Positions 34,101 through 42,422 are shown, counted from the stretch's first letter. The stretch is DNA of 64,000 nt from an uncultured Parabacteroides sp. (GCA_944325345.1 CALUZV010000014.1:1-64000), one strand, 5' to 3'. Notes: generated by a model not told the origin, from the sequence alone. Made by a program: numbers and translations.

Positions 34101-35726
34101 CCCGAAGCCGGCGAAGACACGGCGCGGACAAGCCATCACCTTCTGCAATATCTTCGTATAGCGTTTGTTCCCAACCAACAACCAATAGTTAATCTTGCGG
34201 AATACGATATTCTTCCTCCCTTTGTTCGGACGAAGGATAATGGCACACATCGCGGGACTAAGCGTCAAGGCTACCACCGTAGAAAGGATAACCGACACCG
34301 CGATAGTTACCGAGAACTGTCTATATAGCTGTCCGGTAATTCCGCCCAAGAAACTTACAGGGACGAATACGGCAGCCAATACCATCGAAGTCGCTATCAA
34401 AGCTCCCGTCAGCTCGTGCATGGCTTTATGGGTAGCTTCCCGTGGCGAGAGATGCTCTTCTTCCATGATACGCTCCACATTTTCCACCACCACAATCGCA
34501 TCATCCACCACAATACCGATGGCGAGAATCAAACCGAGCAACGTCAGCATGTTCAGCGAGAACCCGAAGACCAGCATGAATCCGAATGTCCCAATCAACG
34601 AAATCGGTACCGCTATCGTCGGTATCAACGCTGCGCGCCAATTCTGCAAGGAGAGGAACACCACCAGGATGACAAGGAACAACGCCTCGAACAGGGTCTT
34701 ATAGACTTCGTGGATGGACTGGGAAATATATTCCGTCATATCGAAGGGGAAGTTATATTCCAAGCCTTCCGGGAAGTTCTTGCTGATTTCCTTCATGGCC
34801 GACTTCACTTCTTCAGCCACTTCCAGCGCATTGGCTCCCGGCAACATATAGATACTCAGGATGGCGGCATTCTTCCCGTTGATACCGCTCTCGGTGTTAT
34901 AAGACGAAGCCTCCAATGATACACGTGCCACATCTCTCATTCGGACGATAGAACCATCCGGATTCGCACGCACCACGATATTTTCAAATTCTTCCGCCGT
35001 AGATAGACGACCCGGAGCCGTAATCGGCAAGGTTACATCCACGTCGATAATCGGCTGTTGTCCCAACACGCCGGCTGCCGACTCGCGGTTCTGGTCTTTC
35101 AAGGCATTCTGTAAGTCTTGTACAGTCAGACCCATATTTGCCAAGCGGTCCGGATATACCCAGATTTGCATACCATAATAGCGGCTACCTACATTGGATA
35201 CACGGCCTACACCCGGCACACGACGAATAATATCCAGCACGTTAATCGTGGCAAAATTACTCAGGTAAATCTCATCGAACTTCGGGTCGTCCGACATCAG
35301 TGTCAGCGTCATCAGCTGGCTGGGCGATTGCTTCTCCACCGAAATACCATTCTGAATAACCTCGGCCGGTAGTCGGCTCTCCGCCAGCTTCACGCGGTTC
35401 TGTATTTCCACAGCCGCCAAGTCTGGGTCTGAAGAAACATCGAAAGTAACCGTGATATTCAAGTTTCCGGAATTGGAACAACTACTCTGCATATAAATCA
35501 TCCCCGGCGAACCGTTCAACTCTTGTTCGATAGGCGTCGCCACGGCCTGTGATACCGTCAGCGCACTGGCTCCCGGATAGGATGCACTAATTTTTACTAC
35601 CGGCGGAGTTATCTGCGGATACTGATCCACAGGCAACATGACCAAACCAATGATTCCCACAATCACAATCAAGACCGAAAGGACTGTCGAGAATACCGGG
35701 CGGTCTATAAAGAATCCTGGTCTCAT
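31152..35726 (-). CDS. RND efflux pump fused to a TolC-like outer-membrane factor
   Basis: One uninterrupted 1524-residue ORF. Residues 1 to about 1045 form a complete HAE1-type proton-driven drug exporter (FFIDRPVFSTVLSVLIVIVG start, GIVVDDAIVVVENVERIMEE with the TM4 Asp pair, second half through FVFVNNLK). A repetitive linker (LPLDKLPLDKIPLERI) follows. Next comes a complete lipoprotein signal, NKKSTTILLVPVFLFSLSSC (lipobox Cys1085), and a full 440-residue NodT-type outer-membrane factor to YLYKALGGGYN. The pump C terminus is cytoplasmic, so the signal could insert and be cleaved. Leu1065 is TTG, preceded by AGGGAAG, and may be the old start codon. Overlaps the adaptor gene by 4 bp (ATGA). 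Confidence 0.92.
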   Translation of the reverse strand: MRPGFFIDRPVFSTVLSVLIVIVGIIGLVMLPVDQYPQITPPVVKISASYPGASALTVSQAVATPIEQELNGSPGMIYMQSSCSNSGNLNITVTFDVSSDPDLAAVEIQNRVKLAESRLPAEVIQNGISVEKQSPSQLMTLTLMSDDPKFDEIYLSNFATINVLDIIRRVPGVGRVSNVGSRYYGMQIWVYPDRLANMGLTVQDLQNALKDQNRESAAGVLGQQPIIDVDVTLPITAPGRLSTAEEFENIVVRANPDGSIVRMRDVARVSLEASSYNTESGINGKNAAILSIYMLPGANALEVAEEVKSAMKEISKNFPEGLEYNFPFDMTEYISQSIHEVYKTLFEALFLVILVVFLSLQNWRAALIPTIAVPISLIGTFGFMLVFGFSLNMLTLLGLILAIGIVVDDAIVVVENVERIMEEEHLSPREATHKAMHELTGALIATSMVLAAVFVPVSFLGGITGQLYRQFSVTIAVSVILSTVVALTLSPAMCAIILRPNKGRKNIVFRKINYWLLVGNKRYTKILQKVMACPRRVFAGFGMVLVAIFVLNKVLPTSFIPEEDQGYFEVELEMPEGSTLERMRTVTNRAIDFLMTQPAVAYVQNVTGSSNRVGTNQSRARLTVILKPWEERKSGGMTVEDVMEAARNEFYYYPEIKAYVTRPPVIPGLGESGGLEMQLEARGDASWENLISATDTFLYYAGLAPELTGVSSALQAEIPQLYFDVNRDRAKILGIPLSDIFATMKAYLGSVYVNDFNMFNRIYRVYIQAEAPYRARQDNIGLFFVRAKDGAMVPLTALGTTQYTTGPGTIKRFNMFSTASINAVAAAGYSTGEAMAAMERIAKDHLPDNIGIEWSGLSYQEKKAGGQTGFVLALVFLFVFLFLAAQYESWIVPIAVLLSLPVAALGAYLGIWATGLENDIYFQIGLVTLIGLAAKNAILIVEFAKVQVDNGVDAVHAAIHAAQMRFRPILMTSLAFVLGMLPMVLASGPGSASRHSIGTGVFFGMIVAITVGIVLVPFFFVFVNNLKHKVNIKEQLSRLPLDKLPLDKIPLERIKQEGSRLGKFLNKKSTTILLVPVFLFSLSSCKLGQKYSRPDLNLPETISPEVASADSISAADISWETLYTDTVLQNLIHHALENNKDMKIAVAKVKEMIAEKRISFAKMFPEANLILRGESERSNYGGNDFDPGVEYWAKIGISWELDLWGKLRWANDAGIAAYLQSVEGQRALQMSLVAEVAAAYYELCALDQELMIVRRTLAARREGVRLAKLRFDGGLTSETAYSQAQVELARTETLLPSIENEIQQKESDLSFLLGDYSGPIPRGKPFQAQHLPDSLPVGLPSTLLERRPDIRQAEQSLRQVNAEVGIAYTSMFPTLTFSVQGGFENDELTNFLKSPYWYPLGSLVQPLFAMGKNKARLKAARARYEQEVYSYQKTVLTAFKEVNDAIVTIRKAKEVRQSYEKLLSAADTYLNLAQLQYINGVTSYMDVLDAQRGLLEAQLNLNSATLDELLSVVYLYKALGGGYN

Positions 35727-36889
35727 TCGTTCTCCTCCTTCTCTCTAAGTGCTTGGATAGCTTTTTCGTCATCGGCGGAAATGGCATATACCTTTGTCCC
35801 CGGTACTAATTTATGATAGCCTTCGGTAACTACACGTTCGTTTTCTCCCAATCCACGTTCTATCACGACATTGTTGCCTATCTCCGGCCCAATCTGCACA
35901 AAACGTTTTTCAGCGACGTCATCCCTGCGAATCACATAAATGAATGCACCGCCCTTCTCGATAGACAAGGATTTGCGCGGCACCACAATCGCCCGTTCGC
36001 GGACATCCAGCAACAGCTTTACCCGTGTGAACTGTCCCGGTAGCAACTTCCGGTCCGGATTCGGCAATTGGGCACGCACGCCGAATGTACCTGTCTGCGG
36101 GTCCACCTGCGGGTCTGCGAAATCCACGATACCTTTAATTGGATATTCCGAGTTATCTGCCAGGGTTACACTGACTGTCGGCTGCCAGGAGCGGCTCGTG
36201 TCGCGTTCGCCGAACTTGACATTGCGGCGTTCAGCTCGCAGATAGTCCAACGCGGTCATCTTGAAGTCCACATCAACCGTATCGCTCTTGACGACAGCCG
36301 CCAATTTCGAGATAGCTCCCGGTCCCACCAGCGAACCAATATCCACGTAACGTTCCGAAATATACCCCGAGAGCGGCGAGGTTACCGTCGTATAACTCAA
36401 TTCCAACAACGCCTGGTCGAGGTCGGCCTTGCTCATCGCAATATTCGCCTCGGCATTCTCTTTGGCCGCAATCGCGTTATCCAAGTCGAGTTGGCTGGCA
36501 GCATGTTGTTCGTACAGCGGCGTTAAGCGTTCCACATCGCGCGTCGCCTTGGCTGCCGAAACTTCATCTTTCTTGAGTTGGGCTTTGGCCTTTTCCACTT
36601 TCGCTTTATACAGTGCCGGGCTGATGATAAAGAGCGGGTCGCCCTGTTCCACATATTTGCCTTCTTCAAACATCATCTTTTCCAGATACCCCTCCACGCG
36701 GGCATGGATTTCCACGAAGCTGGCGGCGCGGATACGTCCGACATATTCCCCAAATATCTGGACATCTTCTTTGTCCGGTTTATCGACTACGACCACCGGC
36801 AACTGCGGTTCGTCTTTGTGCCGGCATCCTGTTGAAAACAAAGAAAAGGCTAAAACCAGAGATAGCCCTAATAAACATTTATTTACCAT
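35723..36889 (-). CDS. RND periplasmic adaptor (membrane fusion) lipoprotein
   Basis: This 388-residue protein has lipobox FSTGC (Cys about 22). Layout: beta-barrel/lipoyl half RIRAASFVEIHARVEGYLEKM, a coiled-coil hairpin of about 90 residues (KAKVEKAKAQLKKDEVSAAK...LDQALLELS), the second lipoyl half TTVTSPLSGYISERYVDIGSLV, then beta-barrel and membrane-proximal domains. It bridges the pump and outer-membrane channel. It is translated just ahead of the fused pump-channel ORF with a 4-bp overlap, so the two ORFs encode a complete tripartite system. No regulator gene lies next to it. Confidence 0.93.
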   Translation of the reverse strand: MVNKCLLGLSLVLAFSLFSTGCRHKDEPQLPVVVVDKPDKEDVQIFGEYVGRIRAASFVEIHARVEGYLEKMMFEEGKYVEQGDPLFIISPALYKAKVEKAKAQLKKDEVSAAKATRDVERLTPLYEQHAASQLDLDNAIAAKENAEANIAMSKADLDQALLELSYTTVTSPLSGYISERYVDIGSLVGPGAISKLAAVVKSDTVDVDFKMTALDYLRAERRNVKFGERDTSRSWQPTVSVTLADNSEYPIKGIVDFADPQVDPQTGTFGVRAQLPNPDRKLLPGQFTRVKLLLDVRERAIVVPRKSLSIEKGGAFIYVIRRDDVAEKRFVQIGPEIGNNVVIERGLGENERVVTEGYHKLVPGTKVYAISADDEKAIQALREKEENE

Positions 36890-37092
36890 ACTACTTTCTT
36901 GGATGTATTGTCTGTATTATTCCGTTTTCTCTCTGAAAGAAATATTCCAAACGGAAACGGGGACGGATTAAAAATAGTTATCGCTCTATGATTGAGTGGT
37001 GTAAACTGCAATATTCTTTTCTCTGCCCCATTCTCCGACTTGCCTGACCGGGTAAAAATTCCCCACTTTGTAGAAATATTCCTATTCGCGGG

Positions 37093-37100
37093 CAAAGATA
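37093..37100 (-). promoter_or_regulatory. -7 element of the efflux operon
   Basis: The minus-strand TATCTTTG matches TAnnTTTG, giving a leader of about 200 nt to the adaptor ATG at 36889. The 41-bp repeat array begins 4 bp upstream of it and would occupy the -33 region. I see nothing else in 36890-37090. Confidence 0.45.
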
Positions 37101-37103
37101 CGC

Positions 37104-37431
37104 ATTTTTCGGAGCTTCCGAGCCACTCGGAAAGCATGAAAATCCATTTTCGGGGCTTCCGAGTGGCTCGGAATGAATAAAAATTCATTTTCGATGCTTC
37201 CGAGCGACTCGGAATGAATAAAAATTCATTTTCGGGGTTTCCGAGTGGCTCGGAATGTATAAAAATCCATTTTCGGTCTTTCCGAGCGACTCGGAAAGAG
37301 TAAAAATCCATTTTCAGAGCTTCCGAAGTGTTCGGAAAGCATGAAAATCCATTTTCGGAGCTTCCGAAGCCTTCGGAATGAATAAAAATTCATTTTCGAA
37401 GTTTCCGAAGTGTTCGGAAGCAAGGCAAAAA
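37104..37431. repeat. Tandem array, eight 41-bp units with two palindromes each
   Basis: TTCCGA marks each unit at 37116, 37157, 37198, 37239, 37280, 37321, 37362 and 37403, exactly 41 bp apart throughout. Each unit holds the dyads TTCCGAG-nnn-CTCGGAA (decaying to TTCCGAAgtgTTCGGAA in the last three) and TGAATaaaaATTCA (or ATGAAAATCCAT). Paired changes in the stems keep the dyads intact. It fills the 618-bp divergent gap between the efflux operon and ltaE. Confidence 0.97.
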
Positions 37432-37474
37432 TATTTTCAAAGGCCAAAACAATGGCGTATTCCCTGCCTTTTTG

Positions 37475-37482
37475 TACTTTTG
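37475..37482 (+). promoter_or_regulatory. -7 element of ltaE
   Basis: TACTTTTG matches TAnnTTTG and lies 26 nt before the ATG, 44 bp beyond the repeat array. Confidence 0.55.
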
Positions 37483-37507
37483 CGCAAATTTTTAAATCAA
37501 TACGAAA

Positions 37508-38530
37508 ATGAGAAGTTTTGCGAGTGATAATAATTCCGGCGTACATCCTGCCGTGCTCGAAGCAGTCATCAAAGCAAATAGTGAACATGCCGTAGGTTAT
37601 GGCGACGACCCTTGGACCGCAGCTGCCACCCTCAAGTTGAAAGAAGTATTCGGAGAATCAGCCTCTCCGTTTTTTGTGTTTAATGGAACAGGTGCCAACT
37701 CGGTGGCGTTGCAGGCCGTAACCCGCCCCTTCAACAGTATCCTCTGCGCGGAAACGGCACATATCAACGTGGACGAATGCGGCGCACCGGCCCGGATGAC
37801 GGGATGCGCGGTGATACCCATCGCGACGTCGGACGGGAAACTGACGCCGGAGTTGATTCGTCCGCATCTGCACAATTTCGGGGTCTGCCACCATTCCCAG
37901 CCGAAGGCCGTCTATATCTCGCAAGTCTCGGAGCTGGGTACGATTTACACCATCGACGAAGTGAAAGCGATTGCCGATTTACTCCATTCCTATAATATGT
38001 ATCTCCACATGGACGGGGCGCGACTGGCGAATGCCTGTGCCTACCTGGGCTGCACGATGCGGGAAGTAACGGTGGATGCCGGCGTAGATATTCTGAGTTT
38101 CGGCGGAACCAAGAACGGTATGATGATGGGTGAGGCGGTCATCTCTTTCCGCCCGGAAATCACGGAGAACCTGCCGTTCGTCCGCAAGCAGTCGGCACAG
38201 TTGGCGTCGAAACTTCGGTATCTATCCGCCCAGTTCATTCCTTATCTGGAAAATAATTTGTGGTTGGAGAATGCACGCCATGCCAACGCGTGTGCCCTGC
38301 AGCTGGCGGAGGCGCTGAAGCAATTCCCACAGATACAGTTTACGCAAAAGATAGAATCGAACCAGCTGTTCTTTATCCTTCCTCCGGAAATCGTCGCGAA
38401 GTTGCAGGAGAAGTATTTCTTCTATATGTGGAACGAAGAACGGAGCGAGGCGCGCCTGGTTACCTCGTGGGATACCACGGAGGAAGACATCCAGTCGTTT
38501 ATCCAGACGTTGCACGAGATAATGGGATAA
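37508..38530 (+). CDS. ltaE: Threonine aldolase family PLP enzyme
   Basis: This 340-residue fold-type I PLP enzyme should cleave L-threonine or L-allo-threonine to glycine and acetaldehyde. FASDNNSGVHPAVLEA opens the protein, HMDGARLANA contains the PLP-pyridine Asp, and FGGTKNGMMMGEAV contains the PLP lysine. The length is normal for low-specificity aldolases. It starts a rightward run of four tightly spaced genes (gaps of 4, 11 and 19 bp), so it may be cotranscribed with them. Confidence 0.9.
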   Translation: MRSFASDNNSGVHPAVLEAVIKANSEHAVGYGDDPWTAAATLKLKEVFGESASPFFVFNGTGANSVALQAVTRPFNSILCAETAHINVDECGAPARMTGCAVIPIATSDGKLTPELIRPHLHNFGVCHHSQPKAVYISQVSELGTIYTIDEVKAIADLLHSYNMYLHMDGARLANACAYLGCTMREVTVDAGVDILSFGGTKNGMMMGEAVISFRPEITENLPFVRKQSAQLASKLRYLSAQFIPYLENNLWLENARHANACALQLAEALKQFPQIQFTQKIESNQLFFILPPEIVAKLQEKYFFYMWNEERSEARLVTSWDTTEEDIQSFIQTLHEIMG

Positions 38531-38534
38531 GGAC

Positions 38535-39320
38535 ATGGACAGACACCTTGTATTCCTATTTATATCCTTTTGCTTTCTGGCCATCGGGTGCAATCAGAAA
38601 GCAAAAGAGACTCCGGTGGCCCCTGAGACTCACGATTTGAGGCTGATGACCTATAATATCCGCAACGGCCGGGGGATGGACGATTCTCTTTCCATTGCCC
38701 GGACCGCCGCCGTCATCAATCGGGTAGCTCCCGAAGCCGTCGCCGTCCAGGAGTTAGACAGTATGACTGCCCGGAGCGGACAAACCTACGTGCTGGGCGA
38801 GTTGGCAAAACTGACAGATATGCAAGCCTACTTTGCCCCAGCCATCGATTTCGACGGCGGAAAGTATGGCATCGGAATGCTTTGCCGGGAAACGCCGGTG
38901 CGTGTGAAAGCGTTGCCATTGCCCGGCAGGGAAGAGGCGCGAGCACTGCTGATGGTCGAGTTCAAAGACTATGTTTATGTGTGCACACACTTATCTTTGA
39001 CGGAAGAAGACAGGCTTTCTTCGCTCGAAATCCTGAAGCAGTTGGGAGGCGAGACAGAGAAACCGCTTTTTATAGCCGGCGATTGGAACGATACCCCTTC
39101 TTCGCCATTCATGCAAGCGATGGGGGAGGCGTTCACCTTGTTGTCTGATACGGCAGCCCATACCTTCCCGGCATCGGAGCCGAGAGAAACCATCGATTAT
39201 ATCGCAGTCTTGAAGGCTTGGGCAGGAAAGGTGTCGTCTCAGAAGACGGAAGTCGTCAATGCCCCGGTGGAATCAGACCATCGCCCGATTGTCGTTGAGG
39301 TAAGTATCCCTAATCCCTAA
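38535..39320 (+). CDS. Endonuclease/exonuclease/phosphatase-fold lipoprotein
   Basis: This 261-residue lipoprotein has lipobox LAIGC (Cys19). The metal-dependent phosphodiesterase fold is shown by LMTYNIRNGRG, VAVQELDS (the catalytic Glu), YVCTHLSLT, IAGDWNDTP and SDHRPIVVEV (the catalytic Asp-His). It is probably exported to the outer membrane or periplasm and may act on phosphodiesters such as sphingolipids, inositol phosphates or nucleic acids; the substrate is unknown. It lies 4 bp after ltaE. Confidence 0.87.
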   Translation: MDRHLVFLFISFCFLAIGCNQKAKETPVAPETHDLRLMTYNIRNGRGMDDSLSIARTAAVINRVAPEAVAVQELDSMTARSGQTYVLGELAKLTDMQAYFAPAIDFDGGKYGIGMLCRETPVRVKALPLPGREEARALLMVEFKDYVYVCTHLSLTEEDRLSSLEILKQLGGETEKPLFIAGDWNDTPSSPFMQAMGEAFTLLSDTAAHTFPASEPRETIDYIAVLKAWAGKVSSQKTEVVNAPVESDHRPIVVEVSIPNP

Positions 39321-39331
39321 AACAGGAGACT

Positions 39332-40672
39332 ATGGCTGCGCAACAAGAAGAGCAATCCACCGATTTGATATATGGCATCGACGATCGCCCTCCGTTCAAG
39401 GATGCACTGTTTGCCGCCTTGCAACATCTCTTGGCTATTTTCGTCGCCATCATTACGCCGCCGCTGATTATAGCAGGTTCGCTGAAGCTGGATTTGGAGA
39501 CGACGAGTTTCCTCGTGTCGATGGCTTTGTTTGCCTCCGGCATCTCGACTTTTGTTCAGTGCCGGACGATAGGGCCGATAGGTTCGGGCTTGCTCTGTAT
39601 CCAAGGGACGAGTTTTTCGTTCATCGGACCGATTATCACTACCGGACTGATAGGAGGGCTGCCGCTGGTGTTCGGGACGTGTATGGCGGCGGCACCGGTC
39701 GAGATGATAGTGAGCCGGGTGTTCAAGTATATGCGTTCGGTCATTACGCCCTTGGTGTCGGGCATCGTCGTGCTGATGATAGGCTTGTGCCTGATAAAAG
39801 TAGGCATTGTATCGTGCGGCGGAGGCTATGCGGCGATGGATAATGGGACGTTCGGGAGTTGGGAGAATGTCGGTGTGGCGGCTATCGTCCTCGTAAGTAT
39901 CTTGCTGTTCAACCGAAGCCGGAATAAGTACTTGCGGATGAGTTCCATCGTCCTGGGACTGTGCATCGGCTATGCGTTGGCATTTGCTTTGGGCATGGTG
40001 GATATGAGTGCGGCTTCGGCGCAGAGTCTGTTCGGCGTGAACGTTCCGCTGCCTTTCAAATACGGATTGGATTTCCACTTCTCGTCGTTTCTGGCCTTGG
40101 GGCTGGTTTACTTGATAACCGCCATCGAAGCGACGGGAGATATCACGGCGAACTCGATGATTTCGGGGAAACCTATCCAAGGGGCTGCGTATCTGAAACG
40201 TGTCTCCGGCGGTGTGCTGGCTGATGGGTTCAATTCGTTTATCGCCGGCGCGTTGAACTCCTTTCCGAATTCGATATTTGCCCAGAATAACGGCATCATC
40301 CAACTGACTGGAGTCGCCAGCCGCTACGTGGGCTATTATATTGCAGCCTTGTTGCTCTTGTTAGGTCTTTTCCCGATAGTGGGCGTTGTATTTTCGCTGA
40401 TGCCCGACCCGGTGCTGGGCGGAGCAACCTTGTTGATGTTCGGGACGGTAGCCGCCGCTGGTATCCGCATTATCGCGGCGCAGAAGATAGACCGCAAGGC
40501 GACGTTGGTCCTGGCGGTCAGCATTTCGTTTGGCTTGGGCGTAGAGATGATGCCTGATATTTTAAGTAAAGCTCCGGAGGCCGTGCGTGCCGTGTTTGGT
40601 TCGGGCATTACGACCGGAGGACTGACGGCAATCCTGGCCAATTTGTTTATTCGCGTAAAAGAAACCAATTAA
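39332..40672 (+). CDS. Xanthine/uracil-type nucleobase permease (NCS2)
   Basis: This 446-residue inner-membrane symporter has about 14 hydrophobic segments. ALQHLLAIFVAIITPPLI and the QNNGIIQLTGVASRYVG motif are signatures of the NCS2 family; the QNNG form favours xanthine/urate transport. It is followed 19 bp later by xpt, which supports xanthine as the substrate: import coupled to salvage. The AACAGGAGAC stretch before the ATG is a good ribosome-binding site. Confidence 0.92.
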   Translation: MAAQQEEQSTDLIYGIDDRPPFKDALFAALQHLLAIFVAIITPPLIIAGSLKLDLETTSFLVSMALFASGISTFVQCRTIGPIGSGLLCIQGTSFSFIGPIITTGLIGGLPLVFGTCMAAAPVEMIVSRVFKYMRSVITPLVSGIVVLMIGLCLIKVGIVSCGGGYAAMDNGTFGSWENVGVAAIVLVSILLFNRSRNKYLRMSSIVLGLCIGYALAFALGMVDMSAASAQSLFGVNVPLPFKYGLDFHFSSFLALGLVYLITAIEATGDITANSMISGKPIQGAAYLKRVSGGVLADGFNSFIAGALNSFPNSIFAQNNGIIQLTGVASRYVGYYIAALLLLLGLFPIVGVVFSLMPDPVLGGATLLMFGTVAAAGIRIIAAQKIDRKATLVLAVSISFGLGVEMMPDILSKAPEAVRAVFGSGITTGGLTAILANLFIRVKETN

Positions 40673-40691
40673 ATAAGTAGAGGATAAAGTT

Positions 40692-41264
40692 ATGGAATTG
40701 TTAAAACAGCGCATATTGCAAGACGGACGTTGCTTCCCGGGTGGAATCCTGAAGGTCGATAGCTTCATCAATCACCAGATGGACCCCGTGCTGATGTATC
40801 AAATGGCAGAAGAGTTCGTCCGCCGTTTCCAAGGTGAAAATATCAACAAGATTATCACGATAGAGGCAAGTGGCATCGCCCCGGCCATCATGGTGGGCTA
40901 TATCATGCAGCTCCCGGTGGTCTTTGTGAAGAAAAAAGTGCCCAGCACGATGGAAAACGTCTTGACCTCCGTGGTCTATTCGTTTACAAAGGGGAAAGAT
41001 TACCCGGTTTGTATCAGTCAGGATTTCCTGAAGCCGACGGACCGCCTCTTGTTCATCGACGATTTCCTGGCACACGGAAATGCCGCGATGGGGATTATCG
41101 ATTTGGCGAAACAATCGGGTGCCGTCATCGCCGGGATGGGTTTCCTTATCGAAAAAGTATTCCAAGGCGGGGGCGACAAATTACGCCAGGACGGTTATCA
41201 CGTCGAGAGTCTGGCAATGATTGATAGTTTGGACAATTGCCAGATTGTTTTTCATGCGGAATAA
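40692..41264 (+). CDS. xpt: Xanthine phosphoribosyltransferase
   Basis: This 190-residue type I phosphoribosyltransferase converts xanthine and PRPP to XMP. The PRPP-binding loop is [16 protein letters not shown] (about residues 117-132). [15 protein letters not shown] and [11 protein letters not shown] belong to the xpt branch. It is cotranscribed with the xanthine permease. In Firmicutes the equivalent operon has a purine riboswitch, but none is evident here. Confidence 0.95.
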   Translation: MELLKQRILQDGRCFPGGILKVDSFINHQMDPVLMYQMAEEFVRRFQGENINKIITIEASGIAPAIMVGYIMQLPVVFVKKKVPSTMENVLTSVVYSFTKGKDYPVCISQDFLKPTDRLLFIDDFLAHGNAAMGIIDLAKQSGAVIAGMGFLIEKVFQGGGDKLRQDGYHVESLAMIDSLDNCQIVFHAE

Positions 41265-41270
41265 GTAAAA

Positions 41271-41310
41271 AATAAGTCCGGAGGAACCTCGAATCTCCTC
41301 CGGACTTATT
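41271..41310. terminator. Bidirectional terminator between xpt and thioredoxin
   Basis: A 15-bp perfect stem AATAAGTCCGGAGGA (41271-41285) / TCCTCCGGACTTATT (41296-41310), with A-runs before and T-runs after, serves both convergent genes. Confidence 0.93.
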
Positions 41311-41313
41311 TTT

Positions 41314-41802
41314 TTATTTTTTCAAAAGGAACTCATTGATTTGCTTGACAAACTCCTCCTTCGGCAAAGCTCCTTGCGAGAGCATCGGTTTGCCTTTCTG
41401 GGGGACAAACAAGATAGTCGGGATGCTCCGAACCCCGAAGACGGCAGCCAACTCTTGTTCCTTATCTACATTGATTTTATAGATGATAAGGTCTTCCTGA
41501 TATTGCTTGGCCAAATCCTTGAGGATTGGGGCGACCATCCGGCAGGGACCGCACCAGTCGGCGTAGAAATCGATGATGCAAGGCTTATCTCCCTCATAGA
41601 CCCATTCCGACGGGTTCTTCTCGTAATTAAATACTTTCGTCAGGAAATCCGCCTTCGTCAGCACGACGACTTCCCCCTTTTGGGCGGAAACAGCGGTCGT
41701 TTCATTCTTGACAGGACTATCATTCTCGTCTTTTGCCGACAGAGAGCAGCTGAACAGCAGTGCAACGGCTCCGGTCAGTAATAAGTTTTTCAGATTTCTC
41801 AT
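41314..41802 (-). CDS. Thioredoxin-fold lipoprotein
   Basis: The protein has 162 residues from the ATG at 41802; a longer frame runs through the promoter. The signal peptide has lipobox LLFSC. The redox motif FYADWCGPCRMVAPIL and the cis-Pro segment VRSIPTILFV are intact, and the final helix is VKQINEFLLKK. It is a periplasmic or outer-membrane thioredoxin, likely reducing or isomerising exported proteins. No partner gene lies beside it. Confidence 0.9.
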   Translation of the reverse strand: MRNLKNLLLTGAVALLFSCSLSAKDENDSPVKNETTAVSAQKGEVVVLTKADFLTKVFNYEKNPSEWVYEGDKPCIIDFYADWCGPCRMVAPILKDLAKQYQEDLIIYKINVDKEQELAAVFGVRSIPTILFVPQKGKPMLSQGALPKEEFVKQINEFLLKK

Positions 41803-41834
41803 ATTAAATAATTGCTGATTAGTGAATCTCGTTG

Positions 41835-41842
41835 CAAAAGTA
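41835..41842 (-). promoter_or_regulatory. -7 element of the thioredoxin gene
   Basis: The minus-strand TACTTTTG matches TAnnTTTG, 33 nt before the ATG. The tandem array begins 40 bp further upstream. Confidence 0.5.
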
Positions 41843-41881
41843 CAAAATAAAACAGAACTCGGTGTCATTCGCTGAAATTTT

Positions 41882-42095
41882 GTTCAGCGGACGCGCTGAA
41901 GTGCGGCGAGCACGAAAACAGTTCCAGCGGCTGCGCTGAAGTGCGGCGAGCGCGAAAACAGTTCCAGCGGCTGCGCTGGAGTGCGGCGAGCGTGGAAAAC
42001 TGTTCCAGCGGACGCGCTGAAGTGCGGCGAGCGTGGAAAACTGTTCCAGCGGACGCGCTGAACTGCGGTGAGCACGGAAATTATTCCAGCGCATC
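41882..42095. repeat. Tandem array, about six 40-41-bp units, AGCG...CGCT type
   Basis: GTTCCAGCGG-type unit starts occur at 41882, 41921, 41961, 42002, 42043 and 42083 (spacing 39-41 bp). Each has the dyad CAGCGgacgCGCTG followed by the G/C-rich GTGCGGCGAGC and an A-rich end. The sequence at 15607-15645 carries words of the same family. The rest of the gap to tRNA-Ser (42096-42249) shows no gene or structure that I recognise. Confidence 0.92.
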
Positions 42096-42249
42096 CGCCG
42101 GATAACGACGCACGATGAATTTTTTCTCAAGCAATAATTGAAAATTTTTCGCAGTAGGCTTTGACTTGAAAAATAAAAAGTTAATCCTGTTTTCTGATGC
42201 TGTTTTGCCTGAGGAAATAGAAAGGAAAAGAAAAAAAGTGCTCCGAAAG

Positions 42250-42280
42250 TTTGCAGATTCAAAAATAACCCCTACCTTTG
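42250..42280 (+). promoter_or_regulatory. Promoter of tRNA-Ser
   Basis: TTTG at 42250-42253, 19 nt, TACCTTTG at 42273-42280: the same perfect arrangement as before tRNA-Lys. Confidence 0.88.
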
Positions 42281-42330
42281 CAGCGCAATTCAGGAAAGCC
42301 GGTTGCAAAGAGATTTTAGTAATACATATT

Positions 42331-42415
42331 GGAAAGGTGGTAGAGTGGTCGATTACAGCGGTCTTGAAAACCGCCGTACCGAGAGGTACCGGGGGTTCGA
42401 ATCCCTCCCTTTCCG
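42331..42415 (+). tRNA. tRNA-Ser (TGA)
   Basis: This 85-nt class II tRNA has acceptor GGAAAGG/CCTTTCC, anticodon arm GCGGT-CTTGAAA-ACCGC with anticodon TGA, and a long variable arm GTACC-GAGA-GGTAC. T arm GGGGG-TTCGAAT-CCCTC (one weak pair), discriminator G; CCA not encoded. Confidence 0.95.
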
Positions 42416-42422
42416 CAGAAAC

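Noticed and set aside
37104..37431. CRISPR array
   Set aside because: Units are contiguous and vary gradually; there are no constant repeats separated by unique spacers and no cas genes in the window.
40672..40692. Purine riboswitch for the xanthine permease-xpt pair
   Set aside because: The intergenic and upstream gaps are 11-19 bp, far too short for an aptamer, and none is seen upstream of ltaE.
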